Source: Anticarsia gemmatalis (taxonomy: Eukaryota > Arthropoda > Insecta > Lepidoptera > Erebidae). From it: a stretch of DNA of 64,000 nucleotides. The notes beneath the pieces are model-generated. The model was not told the DNA's origin, searched no databases, and worked only from the letters and a program-made list of their open reading frames with translations. The position numbers and the translations under genes are program-made. The number at the start of each line of letters is the position of its first letter. The stretch's first letter is position 1. Of this stretch, positions 27,163 to 38,100 are shown in pieces. The stretch spans positions 1,825,501 through 1,889,500 of the forward strand of contig NC_134765.1 in NCBI RefSeq assembly GCF_050436995.1. The letters are read 5' to 3'.

Positions 27163-30100
27163 CCTTTTATATTCATGTTGGAATATACTGTGAACATGAA
27201 CTATATACTACAGGAATAATGTCCATCGGGCATGTCTATAAGTAGGTACACCTACACATAATAGCATGTCATAATCGACTCATACAAGGAAACGTTTACT
27301 TACAAAATAATCGCAACACACGTCTTCGAATAAACTACTTGGCAGTTGGCAGCAAATTACTACGAACATTGTTCTTGCAGGATTAAAATTCAAGCCGCGA
27401 TGTTTAGTACTAATTTGAACATATGGTTGTGTTATTGTGTTACAATACCATTTGTTCAATGTGTCAGTGATATTTATTGCTTGTTTTTCCGCTACATTAT
27501 AATTTTACATGACGTTGTTAGTGACGTTAGTACATTGAAGATATGTATGTTCTTTTATTATAAGACTTGCGCAGACGACGCTAATAATGAGAAATAATGT
27601 CTAAACTATTAAACATACGAGTTGCATGTTTATTGTTTAAAATAGTATTTGGGTATTAACGCAAACATGCATTTTATATTGGAACTAGCTTTTGGCCGCA
27701 ACTTCTTCCGTGTGGTTTGTGAATTAGGACAGAATTTTCATACAAACTTTCTTCCTCTTTTTCATCCCCTTGGAGGTGGAATTGATCAAAATCCTTTCTT
27801 AGCGGATACCTAGGCCAGAGTAGACTCAAGACTTTGTAAATGTTATTCAATGCGGTATTAAGGAATGTATTTTGAAGGACTAAAGGACTTTGAAGATTGT
27901 CCCGTCGTTGCAGGAAAATCGCGTAACCAGACTGTTATCACTATCGCAGGTGGTAGCAGATGACGCTTATATTTCAACAGGCCTTTAAACCTGGCTCGGA
28001 GGCGTCAACTCTACCGGGAAATTATTGTTTGGGGCGTATACCACGTCTGTTTTCAATAATCGCATTTGTTTACGTTTTTTCTTTGGCGTATGTTCGCAAT
28101 TATATTGATAAAATGTTTCGCTTTGTACGCGTCATTATCAGTCCGACAGGAACTTGTTATCGTTGACACTTCCATGTTACAATCGTGCTGAAGATTTTTC
28201 GAGTTGTTCTATATAATAATGTGATTTTAAATACGAAACTAACTTAAATAAACCCTTTGTTTCTATTACCAAAGGACTCCGCTTTGATAGGATCTTACTC
28301 ATTTAATAGATTGAGGCACTTTTGATACGACTTCAAACTTCTTTTTTAATTCGTTTACATTGATTCATACATCTCCTCGTACATGCACACCAGTTGTGAA
28401 ATTGACTTTTATAAAAATCGTCCCCGAACTCATCTGTGGAGGTCTATATTGCTCGGCTTCCGCTCAGTTAACCTTTTTATCAATCTACAATAATTTGGTC
28501 TCACATTGCCAAAGTATACATCACAATCTTTGTCAGTAAGCCTGACCAAACATATATTTGGCATTAATCGGTCTAGCCGGCAGCAAAACCGATTACATGA
28601 ACATGAACCCGATCGTTATCAGCTGATCAAGTGAGTCGAGTCGGTTTTATTGTTCGATAAATATTGCCGAACCCAAAGTGCCGAATCAAATACTTACGTG
28701 TGTAACAAAATTAAGGAAGCCTCAAGCCAGTATCTACAGACATATCAGTAATCTATTTGATGATATCGGCAAAGTCAAGGTTTCGTTAAAAGATCGGTTC
28801 TCGGTTTAGGCGAGCTCAAAGTGGATTTGCTAGTACAAACGTCAGCAAAACGCGAAGCCTCACGTTGTCTATGGAAATATCCAATTAAACTAATTTATTA
28901 TATTAAACTGACACTGAAAATGTCCGCACACAATGTTGCGTTTTGAGGTCCTTTGTGACGTAGACTAGCACTCAGCTTCCTATTACACAGCGATTGAAAT
29001 ATACCTATGTATCTTATTATTTTTTGTAAAGGTAAATAAATTAACCCATTTATGTCCCACTGCTGGGTAAAAAAGTATATTCCTGCAATGTTCTTCTTTG
29101 ATCGTTCTTCTTGTAGCTTGGCTTTTGGTTCACGATGGCTCCTTCGTCTGTCTCGTTTGTAAACCGACACCTTTAGGGTTGATAAAAGACTGCATTCCTT
29201 TAAAAACCGCTTTGAATTAAAGAAACTTGATTATGTTGAAATAATATTTGTATCACAGAAATCAGGATGTTTTGAACACAAATATAAAACGTAATTTGTT
29301 GTGATAAGAAAGAAACATCGCAAATAAGCCTAATTGTAAAAGAATACGCGCAATTTGTCAACAATACAAAGATATCGATACAAAAAGAACTTCGTAACCG
29401 TAATTCACACGAATGATAGGGAAAATCGGACGGGCTTTTACTTGTATTTGTAAACATACTGATAAGATATCTATTAGATAACTTGGTGTTTGTTCAGTGA
29501 GTCACGATTTACGCACCACTTTATCTTAATGAGTTAATATTTATAAACGATGCTCAGATTTGGATTAACGTCATCTAAATATTTACTTTATAATATAGCA
29601 GCAGCCAGCGACTTTATTAGTGTGGATTCCCGTCTTTACAACATTTTTTATTGTTTAAATTCTCTCCAAGTCATAGCGCGATGTTATATGCCTTTCATGA
29701 ATGGACTATTTATCACACTTAAATGTTTTCCAATTAGAACCAGTAGTTCCCGAGATTAGCGCGTAAACAAACAAAGTCTTCAGGTTTATATAAGTATAGA
29801 TGCTCTTATTAAACGGCGCGGCGAAGTATGGATTAACGTCATGTCTTAACAGCTGATATCATTATGATCTAACGTTTATAGTATATTCTAGTACTTATGT
29901 CCGTTCTTACCCTTGAAGATCCGGATATTGAATTGTAAAATACTCACAAATATGGTAATCGTTACGATCATTTTATAGGAACACATACATACATCAAGTC
30001 ACACCGTTTTCTCATAGAGGTAGGCAAAGACCAATTTATAGGAATTTATTATTCTCTACTTCTCAGTTGCCATATTTTAATTCATATATGTAAGTTAGTT

Positions 30101-31279
30101 TATTCAACAGCACATTTAGAATTCTTTTCTTAACAATATAAAGTTTATCTTGGAGAACTTCTTGATTCTTGTTATTCATATTCGATACGAATTATTTGGG
30201 GAAAATTAAAATGTACATAGGCAACCTACCTTAAAGTAAACTAAGGCTTTGTAGCTGTAAGTCTAACCAGACAAATCTTAGCAAATAAGTCATGCAATTG
30301 GGTTGCTACCTGAATACTTAATGGGAGTTAATTCATTTGTTCGAGATCTACAAGCATCTACAATCATTTAACAAAGACAACACGCGATGTTTCTTGTTAA
30401 TTACAATGATTAGGGAATCAGGTCGGGTCAGGAGTTCAACTGTTCATCTTTAACAATTACAATGCAAAAACAAAATAAGTGTCAATGTCTTATTGCTTTA
30501 CTTATCTTAAAAAGTTGTACTATGGAGTGTAGAGTTCAACATTTTACATAGGTCATTGTGATATCAGGCCTGCTTTATACCTATGTGTACGCGGTATAAG
30601 GCAAAGACCTATGTCAGTTATGTGTCCAGCTGGTTGCGAATTCCTTATTTAGGGTTCTACATGAGACTAATAATACTTTTTCCCTGTCAAGTCATGTCGT
30701 TAGTTGTAAAGATGTGCCGATGTACTCTCTTCACGTTTGTTAGCGTCTGTTAACGAACACATGTTAACCATTATGACGCGACGCGACTATTGACAGTGTT
30801 TGTTATCCTGCCATGTAAAGGTGCACATTGAATAAAAAATGAATAGCACTCCGATCGTGAGAAATTTAAATGACGTTAAGTGACGTCAATTTTATCTGCT
30901 GCGTATTTAGATATACAGTTCAATGGTTCAAGTTTATTGACTGAATTTTAATAATTTACAGGCCAACTCGAAGATAAAGTTGATAAGGCGAGTAGACCAC
31001 GAATGGCTGTATGGGAGCTTGAGGAACGGCGCGCAGGGCTTGTTTCCTTCGAACTATGTGGAGATAAAAGTGCCGTTGCCTAACGAGCCCGCGCCGCCGC
31101 TGCCACTCATCGGCACCGCCGTCGCTATGTACGACTTCGTCCCCGACCAGCCCGGGGACTTACCCTTCAACACTGGCGACACCATCCTAGTGAGATACAA
31201 GATCAACGACGAGTGGTACTTCGGTGAGTGCAACGGTGCGAAAGGACAATTCCCTATTAACTATGTGCAAATGAGTTAA
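20330..31279 (+). CDS. Endocytic-adaptor-like protein with two C-terminal SH3 domains
   Basis: Three coding exons join in phase 0: 20330-21226, 23602-23841 and 30962-31279 (stop TAA), giving 484 aa; a non-coding exon probably ends at 19714. The start is the ATG two bases inside exon 2; an in-frame stop lies upstream in the leader. Residues 28-30 and 205-207 are DPF, the tripeptide that binds the AP-2 appendage. PPPRPPPPK (about 47-55) and a second proline run (about 326-334) are SH3-ligand-like, and an acidic DDFDLF block lies between. SH3-1 covers about 360-414 (ALFDY, EWLYG, FPSNYVEI) and SH3-2 about 431-483 (AMYDF, EWYFGE, FPINYVQ). SH3-1 is split between exons 3 and 4, and the joined sequence aligns without a gap. 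The plan resembles SH3D19/EBP-like adaptors of membrane trafficking, but orthology is uncertain. Confidence 0.85.
22822..22945 (-). repeat. Two decayed SINE 3' ends in tandem
   Basis: GTTACTGTCCTACTGCTAGG followed by AAGGGTCCCCTCCCG matches the reversed 3' end of the major SINE. A second weaker copy (TAACCCGTTTCTGCAAGG) follows from about 22905. Confidence 0.5.
23374..23475 (+). repeat. SINE fragment, 3' end
   Basis: CCAGCGTGGTGGACTCAAGG, then GGGAGGAGACTCTTGCCCAG and a GGGTTAAATTTATTT tail, as in the complete copy at 53752-54068. It lies about 100 bases upstream of an SH3-gene exon. Confidence 0.75.
25225..25382 (+). repeat. Interspersed repeat of lepidopteran type
   Basis: A block from CTTCCAACTACGTTGGAGTC through GGAGCGACTGCCTATC to AGACTGGTTGTCA is a sequence type I recall as highly repeated in moth genomes, often described as a non-LTR 3' fragment. 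It is seen only once in this window, so the call rests on recollection. Confidence 0.4.
26130..26245 (-). repeat. SINE fragment, 3' part, diverged
   Basis: GCCCATTACTGTCTCACTGC followed by GAGCAAGGGTCTACTCTCG and GGCCAAGTGCAGGTTGG match the reversed 3' end of the major SINE. Confidence 0.6.
27091..27162 (+). repeat. (CT)n microsatellite with short (CA)n end
   Basis: About 32 uninterrupted CT units, then ACACACAC. Intronic. Confidence 0.97.
29038..29075 (-). repeat. SINE fragment, extreme 3' end
   Basis: TTAACCCATTTATGTCCCAC then TGCTGGG is the reversed 3' end of the major SINE. Confidence 0.6.
29745..29806. repeat. Tail fragment of a dispersed repeat
   Basis: GAGATTAGCGCGTAAACAAAC, then TCTTCAGGTTTATATAAGTATAG matches the tail of the repeats at 48611-48858 and 60411-60660. 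Confidence 0.5.
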
Positions 31280-32233
31280 GTGAGGAATTCCACTGTTCGT
31301 TAGTTCGCGCTTCATCACCCGGTGGCTATAAATTGCGAGTTATGTGATACTAATACACGAAGACTGACGTCTACCATATCACGGTGTCACTGTTTTGTTA
31401 AATATTTACATCTTAATGCCAGTTTTCCTCCATGGCGATACAGTTTTCCTAGGTGCAATATACTTGAGAGTGCAGGAGAACTATCTGTCCGGTTTATGTA
31501 AAATATTATTTGTAATATCTTCCAAACAATTTGTGAAAGTGACGCGTGAGCCATGGATTTGTACAATTTATAATGAATTATTTGCGTTTTCGCACTAATG
31601 TTGCCATAATAACGTAAATGCTGTAGCTGTATTACCAATTTGGGCTTAAAAATTAATATATTGAGTAGATAACGTTTCAACGACTGAATGTAAATAATAA
31701 GAGCTTGTATAAAATAACGTCCCTAAATTAGTATATGTAGATATTATTGTTTGTGACGGTTGTGTAGAGTGTGTAGCGAGGAACGATCTGATTATTTGTT
31801 TTATTATAAATTTGAATATGTTATTATGAATCAAGACATTTGTAATCAGTCCACAGTACTTTGTCATACAAAGTGTGGTATTCTGTAACTTATAAGTTTC
31901 GTATTGATCAGAGATTTTACTAACACTAGTCGGTTCCATACATGTCTCACAGGTTTATGGATACATTGTCAAATATTTTTAATTATCGACATTATTAATA
32001 ATTAGTAATATGATGTAAATTACTAGTAACATTATTATTTAAAGTTTTATTTACTCTGATATTGAAATTATTGTAGAACTTTGAGTTAAACAATTAGGTG
32101 GTCAGTTTTGTATATTTTTTTATTGTTCTGTTTGTGTCATAACTTTAAGTGTATTATTTGGAGGGACCATAATGTTAAGTGCCTTGAGTATTTACGTATG
32201 TGTATATGATGAAGTTATTTATAACAAAATAAA
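31280..32233 (+). other. Putative 3' UTR of the SH3 gene
   Basis: About 950 AT-rich bases after the stop with no other gene, ending at a canonical AATAAA (32228-32233). The true cleavage site is not known. Confidence 0.5.
32228..32233 (+). terminator. Putative poly(A) signal of the SH3 gene
   Basis: AATAAA in AACAAAATAAATGTAATT, the clearest candidate downstream of the SH3-gene stop. Confidence 0.4.
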
Positions 32234-35159
32234 TGTAATTCCAAACTATACTGAAGTTTTACTCAAAAAATCTGTTACCAAAATACTATTAGCCTTATAT
32301 TAAGCCTGAGATCGGGGTAGGTGTGGTTTTATGTATGTAGGGAAGAATGTTAGCGATTAAGTTAGTTTTATAGTTGTAACAATATAAGTAGGTAATCTTA
32401 TTGTACTTGTACGCATACCGTGTCGCTATCGATTGTTTATTATGCAACTAAGTTATTTGATACCTAACTACAATGCTAGACATAACAATAAGAACTATAA
32501 ATGACGTATCGCTTGTTTACATTATTTATACACATATCTATACCAACTATCAGCTAAACTTATTTAAACTGCAGACTCATACAGGCCAGCAAACACCTAA
32601 ATTCTAAAACAATTTTTAGACCGACCTGGGATTTGAACTCCAGATCTTTTTTTTGTGAAAGAGTAACATACACAAACATACATCCATCCTCACAATGACA
32701 TACACTCGCATGTATAATATTAGAAAATGTACATATTTATACGTACACACATAGTTACAAGGAAGCAACATAAATTATATTTACTTATGTACTAATATAG
32801 TACTAGTCTTACCATAAGTGCGTTTTTACAAAGACATGAATAATTCATCTGGTTCATTATAAACCTGTATTACGGCGCAAAAGAGAATGCAACAACTAAC
32901 TTGTGAGCTATATGGTTAGAAGATTAATTTCCGCTTCTTATAATGATTATAACTGAAGACATTTCATTTCCGCTGTATAACAAACGCATGCTGAATTGTT
33001 AAGTCATTTTTTATATTTAAAAGGTCATCTAGTTTTCGAGCACTTGAGGGATATGGCTGGATATTTATAATACGTACACGAGATGAAGTGTGTTAACTTC
33101 AATTTTATCATTTTGTAAATTAAAATGATCGTTAGGCCTACATACGATCGAATTAAGACTATACTGAGCTTTAAATTGGCCATAATCATGATATTATTGT
33201 GTACACATCTGACATATTACTAGGTACAGTCTCTAATATTATCCATTTTAAGATACGCCGACGACAGATACAATATATCAAGTCCCTGACTAATATGAAT
33301 TACATATTGATAATAAAACACACGTAACATCATCACATGTAGTGAAGTTTATTATTTGAACAAAAATAATCTATAAGTTCTTAAAATATTTACAATTCCT
33401 TAAATTACAACTTACGGTCAACATACCCTGTTCGCTTTTCAACCGTTGCGTTCAAACAGTACATATAAGTCATATAACTAAAACTTTGTAGGTGGCAAGA
33501 GAACATTCCGAGCAAACTTCGACTTCAATGAAATATAAATACGGTTGATTTTACAATGACAGACCGGCCCTTCGAGATATTCTCATTCACAACATGTTGA
33601 AAAGAGAAGAGAGGGCGGGGTACCTAACGTTACGTAACATTATATAAGCTAATTGTCTAATAACACAGTCCCAAACATTTCCCTAGCATATATTTTAGAA
33701 TCGTCTGCGGAAGATTCTAAACGTAAAACAAACTAATGACATTCAGGTACATAACATATATATAGCAATATAAGTATTTTTAAGTGATAGCAATGAATAG
33801 TCCGAATGGCAGAACAATTGCGATGATTAGAATGAATTGAGAGTATAATGACCAGTGACCTATTTCAATAAAGTTAGTTCAATAAAAATAACTGTGACAC
33901 GGTTCCCTCGCGTGCAATATGAGTGCTGCATTTACAATTAGTTATAGTTTCTTCTTGATGTACGTATGTACTTGTTTTTTAATGTGTTCTCATTTAACTA
34001 GTAGTAAAGTCCACTTTTATTTTCAGACGCACAGACCATGTTAGTGTTGTGTAATACAATTGTGCAATACATCAAATAATGTAGTTTTTTTAGTACAATT
34101 ATTATGTAAGGATTTTTAGTTTTATTTAAAAGCAGCTAATAAAATATAGCGCAGAACAATGAATTAATGAATTATTAACAATGAAGTAGCTTTATCGAAA
34201 TAGGTCATCTATAAAAAATGAATAAATTCTGGTAAAAAAATTATAAAATAATCACAAACCATAATAAGGACATTTTTGGCAAAAACATATTTGTCGGGCG
34301 CTTAACTAAACATTTTAAATAGACATCGTGACATTCAGTGTATAAATTGAGAGCTGTATATAACTACATAAACTGGGAGACTAAACATTAATCTACTTTT
34401 ATATAATTGAATACAAAGTACAATGTTAACATAAACGTTCAGATATGAATGTATCTGAAGTAATGTCTCACAATACATAGGAGAGTTCGTTTTGAACGTA
34501 CAATCGTGTTCATTCGAGTTGCGACGCGTGCCACACAATCGCACGTTCAACAATATAACAAAGGTTACATGTCACTAGCAATAACCAATCCTCTATATTA
34601 CTTATACAAGTATACATACTTAATACACAAGTATCGATAACATTAATTTTGCAGCTCCCGAAAGCTTTAGATCATTGTAAACTTCAAAAAATATATACAC
34701 AATGCGATAACATTTGCAGTCTAAGCTTGCGATATTCATAACGCGACATCTATACACAAAAAGCATTAACAATACCACTTATTTGTCCATTTTAATATGT
34801 ACCGTTTCATTATTTACAATAGCGAGATGCCTGCCGGCGTTGTTATTATGCGTCGTACGGCAAAATGCTCAAAAACCACTTAAATACAAGCAGAACTTAA
34901 CGAAGGGTTGTAAGGGAGTGTTAAGATAAAGTTATAGAGGGTGTGTTTTGAGCGTTCGTCCGCAAGACTTGTTAAATTCTAATTATATCGAAATGGTGCA
35001 CACTATGCGTGGTAACAATGTGTAAGGTGTACATTATTTAGATATAATCAGTATCTAGTGCTGCTTAGCTTACAGATTCATTGGCTTGGCCATGCAAGTT
35101 GTTACGAAGATGCAATGACGTAGATTATGATATATTTACAGTGGGTGTTGTGTGGGCGC
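32234..35159. other. Convergent intergenic space and likely CHIC 3' UTR
   Basis: Lies between the SH3 gene (+) and the CHIC gene (-). Several minus-strand AATAAA sites (plus-strand TTTATT, for example 33348-33353 and 34016-34021) could end a long CHIC 3' UTR; I cannot choose among them. A tRNA-like B box in reverse (GGGATTTGAACTCC, about 32627-32640) suggests a decayed SINE near 32600-32652. Confidence 0.4.
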
Positions 35160-38100
35160 CTAGTCGGGTCTGTATATGGGTATCTTAGGGATAAATTCTA
35201 TGAGAAGAACGTATTCCATCATGGAGGAGGAGTCGCAGTGTTGCTTGGTGAGCCGCCAGCGCAGGCCCAGCTTGTTGTACAGTCGACTGTTCTCCCACTC
35301 CAACAGTTTGTTCAGAGAGTGTTGCGTCTGGAACATAATACATTAGACATTATTACCATGGTAAAAGCTATTAAATAATAAATAGTCAATAAACAAATAT
35401 TGCATACATTTTGAATGAATACAAAAAAATTATATGTATCACATTTGTAAAAAAATATATTGATTAGACAAATAACAGGCTGCTAAACAGTCTTATTAGT
35501 ATACAAGTGTTCAGTAGAAGTACAGCTACTAACATTTAATATATTGTGTAGTTTCTTAGTCTAATTGTTTAATCTACAATAAGTTAGTTTATAAATTAAA
35601 GACTTTAGTCGTCTAGTAGACAATTAAATAATTGGACGGCACTCTAGTAATTGTGTTTAAGACATCTGTGATCTGAAGACTTTAAAAGGACACCCATCCT
35701 CTTATGTAGTAATGTCTGGAACACAAAGATTATGACGTGTCCTTGGTACAATATAATAGGGGATATTGAGGTCAGATTCTTATAGACACTCTACATTATA
35801 CGGCGATAGCCTCACAGGGTAGATATATCTATATTATTATATCCTAACATAATAACATTTAAGAAGTTTTGATAACTTTTTTGTTTGAACATGCTAATCT
35901 TTGAAATGACTGATCGAAAGCCCTGGAGCCCTATGGAGATTCCATAGGAGGAGGATATAATATATGGAGACTCCATAAATACGATAAAAATACAGACGCC
36001 AGCTATTGTAATTAATTACAGTTTTATGTAATAAAATAGCATTTATTTGTGAAATATTTGCGTCTACGACATAGCATAACCACAATCAATTAATTCTATG
36101 AAATAATGATTGCTTATATAAACAAATACAAGTGGTATAGCATTCAAATGTGAATAGTTGTAATTTTCCTGTTACGGGACTGATTTAATTCTATATACTT
36201 ATGTATATTATATAAACTTGAACTAACATCGGTATCATATTATATTAGGTACATATACCTAGTACCTAAGAGTTATATCTTACTTAAGAGGATGTGCGTG
36301 TAGTAATAATGATATATTATGTGGTCGAATTGAACTAGATTGATTGATTTTGGTAATGGCTTTCCCCAAAACTGTGAAACAGGTATTGTTTGAACCAACC
36401 AACAAACAGTGGGACACAATTTTATTTTTTGTTTTAAAAACAATTTTTATTTTAAAATAAAGTCCGTTGCCGCGTCTGTCTGTTTACGATTAAATCAAAA
36501 TCAATTTTACCAATAGATAGATTGATTTCTGAGGCATGTACTGTATAATTTATTAAAGTTATACTGGGCAAAGCCAGGACGGGCTGCTAGTTAAGTATAA
36601 AGCTATCATACAAGAGAAGATTATAAGGTAATCCATGCTCTTATTCCATCAGTGGACTTTGATTGACAGCCCGTAATATCCCCGGTATGATAATGTTATC
36701 ATTGAGGAAAGTTTTGTTCTAACATAGAAATTATCAGTTCATTGCAAGTGAAAGTGGTGTTTACATCGTTACCTATATAATAAACTGATATGGTTTAATA
36801 TTGTCTCGATTTAATAACGATATTAGACTTTCCTTGACTAGTAGCTAAGTGGTATAGGCATTTGTAGAGGGTTCGTATAATATGGTTCTAGCCCAAAGCT
36901 ACAAGTAAATTTCACTACTTGGGTGTCTTTAAAATAATAATAATGACTTTTCGAAACTGTGTGTATTAATTATTATTTGTTTTATCACTAAAGGAAAACA
37001 TCGTGCCTTACATGCCTGAGTTCTTTAACGGTTAAACAGTTCTTGAAACGAAACATAGGCTTATACTGGGTCAATAACTCATTTCAGAAGACCCTTGACC
37101 AGCTGTAGTACAGTAATGAATTCCTGCATTTGGGCCAGTAAAGTGGAAGGGTCTAACTCATCTCTCATATTCAATGCCGGTACTCATAAAAATGTTATTA
37201 ATAATAATAAATTGTATCATCAGATTTGAAGATGAAAATAAGACCGCAAGATAAACAGGATAGGGTATTCAGAATATCTCGACAAGCTGAGAATAGCTAA
37301 TGTTTTGACGTGGGACCGAGTGTGTTATGTCAGCTGTGGATTGTGTGATTGGCATGCGTGGATATAACAAATATCTTTGGATAAATCTCATACGGGTATC
37401 TGAATCCAAACTAAGCAGAGCTTGTACTATGGTAACTAGACAGACAGAAAACTGATAAATGTACTTCTATACTTCTAAATACATACACATAATAGATATA
37501 CTACTGCCCATGTAAAAAGTTTCCCAGGGGTAAAGAGTAACATTTAAATTAATCCATTTACACAACTATCTGTTAACCAAATTTTATTAATTCCATTCAG
37601 TAGCTGTTATATGAAAGAGTAACAAATATAATACCCACTAAAACTTTCGAATTGATATTGATATATTGTTCTTGGGATTTACATCAAAACTCTTTTTCTA
37701 AACTTATTACAACCAAGGCTTGTCGTTAATCCTACTAATTATAAATGCGAAAATTTGTGAAAATGTATGTATGTATGGATGTTTGTTCTTTCACGCAAAT
37801 ACTACTGATTTAAACGGGAAGGGTTTCCACGCGGTAGAAGTCGCGGGCGGCCTCTAGTATGTGTATAAAAGAACATAATATACTAAGCCCTAAAAAACGC
37901 TTACACAGTCTGTCCGTGGGAACTAGAACTGGCAATAACTGACTAGACAGATCAGACAGTACGGCTATAGACGTGATAAGGCACAGTAGATATGATAGGA
38001 AGTCCCGTATTAATAAATACAGTTATCATCTTATCAGCACCGTATTGCAATTCGGCCAAGGTAATCTTTTAGTATATTTCAATACTCTGGCTAACTTTTG

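Larger units (their letters stand above)
23842..30961 (+). other. 7.1 kb intron inside SH3-1 of the adaptor gene
   Basis: Donor GTGAGT, acceptor TTTACAG. Holds a (CT)n microsatellite, SINE fragments at about 23883-23940, 26130-26245 and 29038-29075, interspersed repeats at 25225-25382, 27685-27800 and 29745-29806, and a tract of CTGTTTGTTTG type near 24650. Open frames here are AT-rich and without motifs. Confidence 0.6.

Noticed and set aside
27346..27597. An 83-codon + strand open frame with hydrophobic stretches
   Set aside because: It is intronic, AT-rich and without any family signature or splice support.
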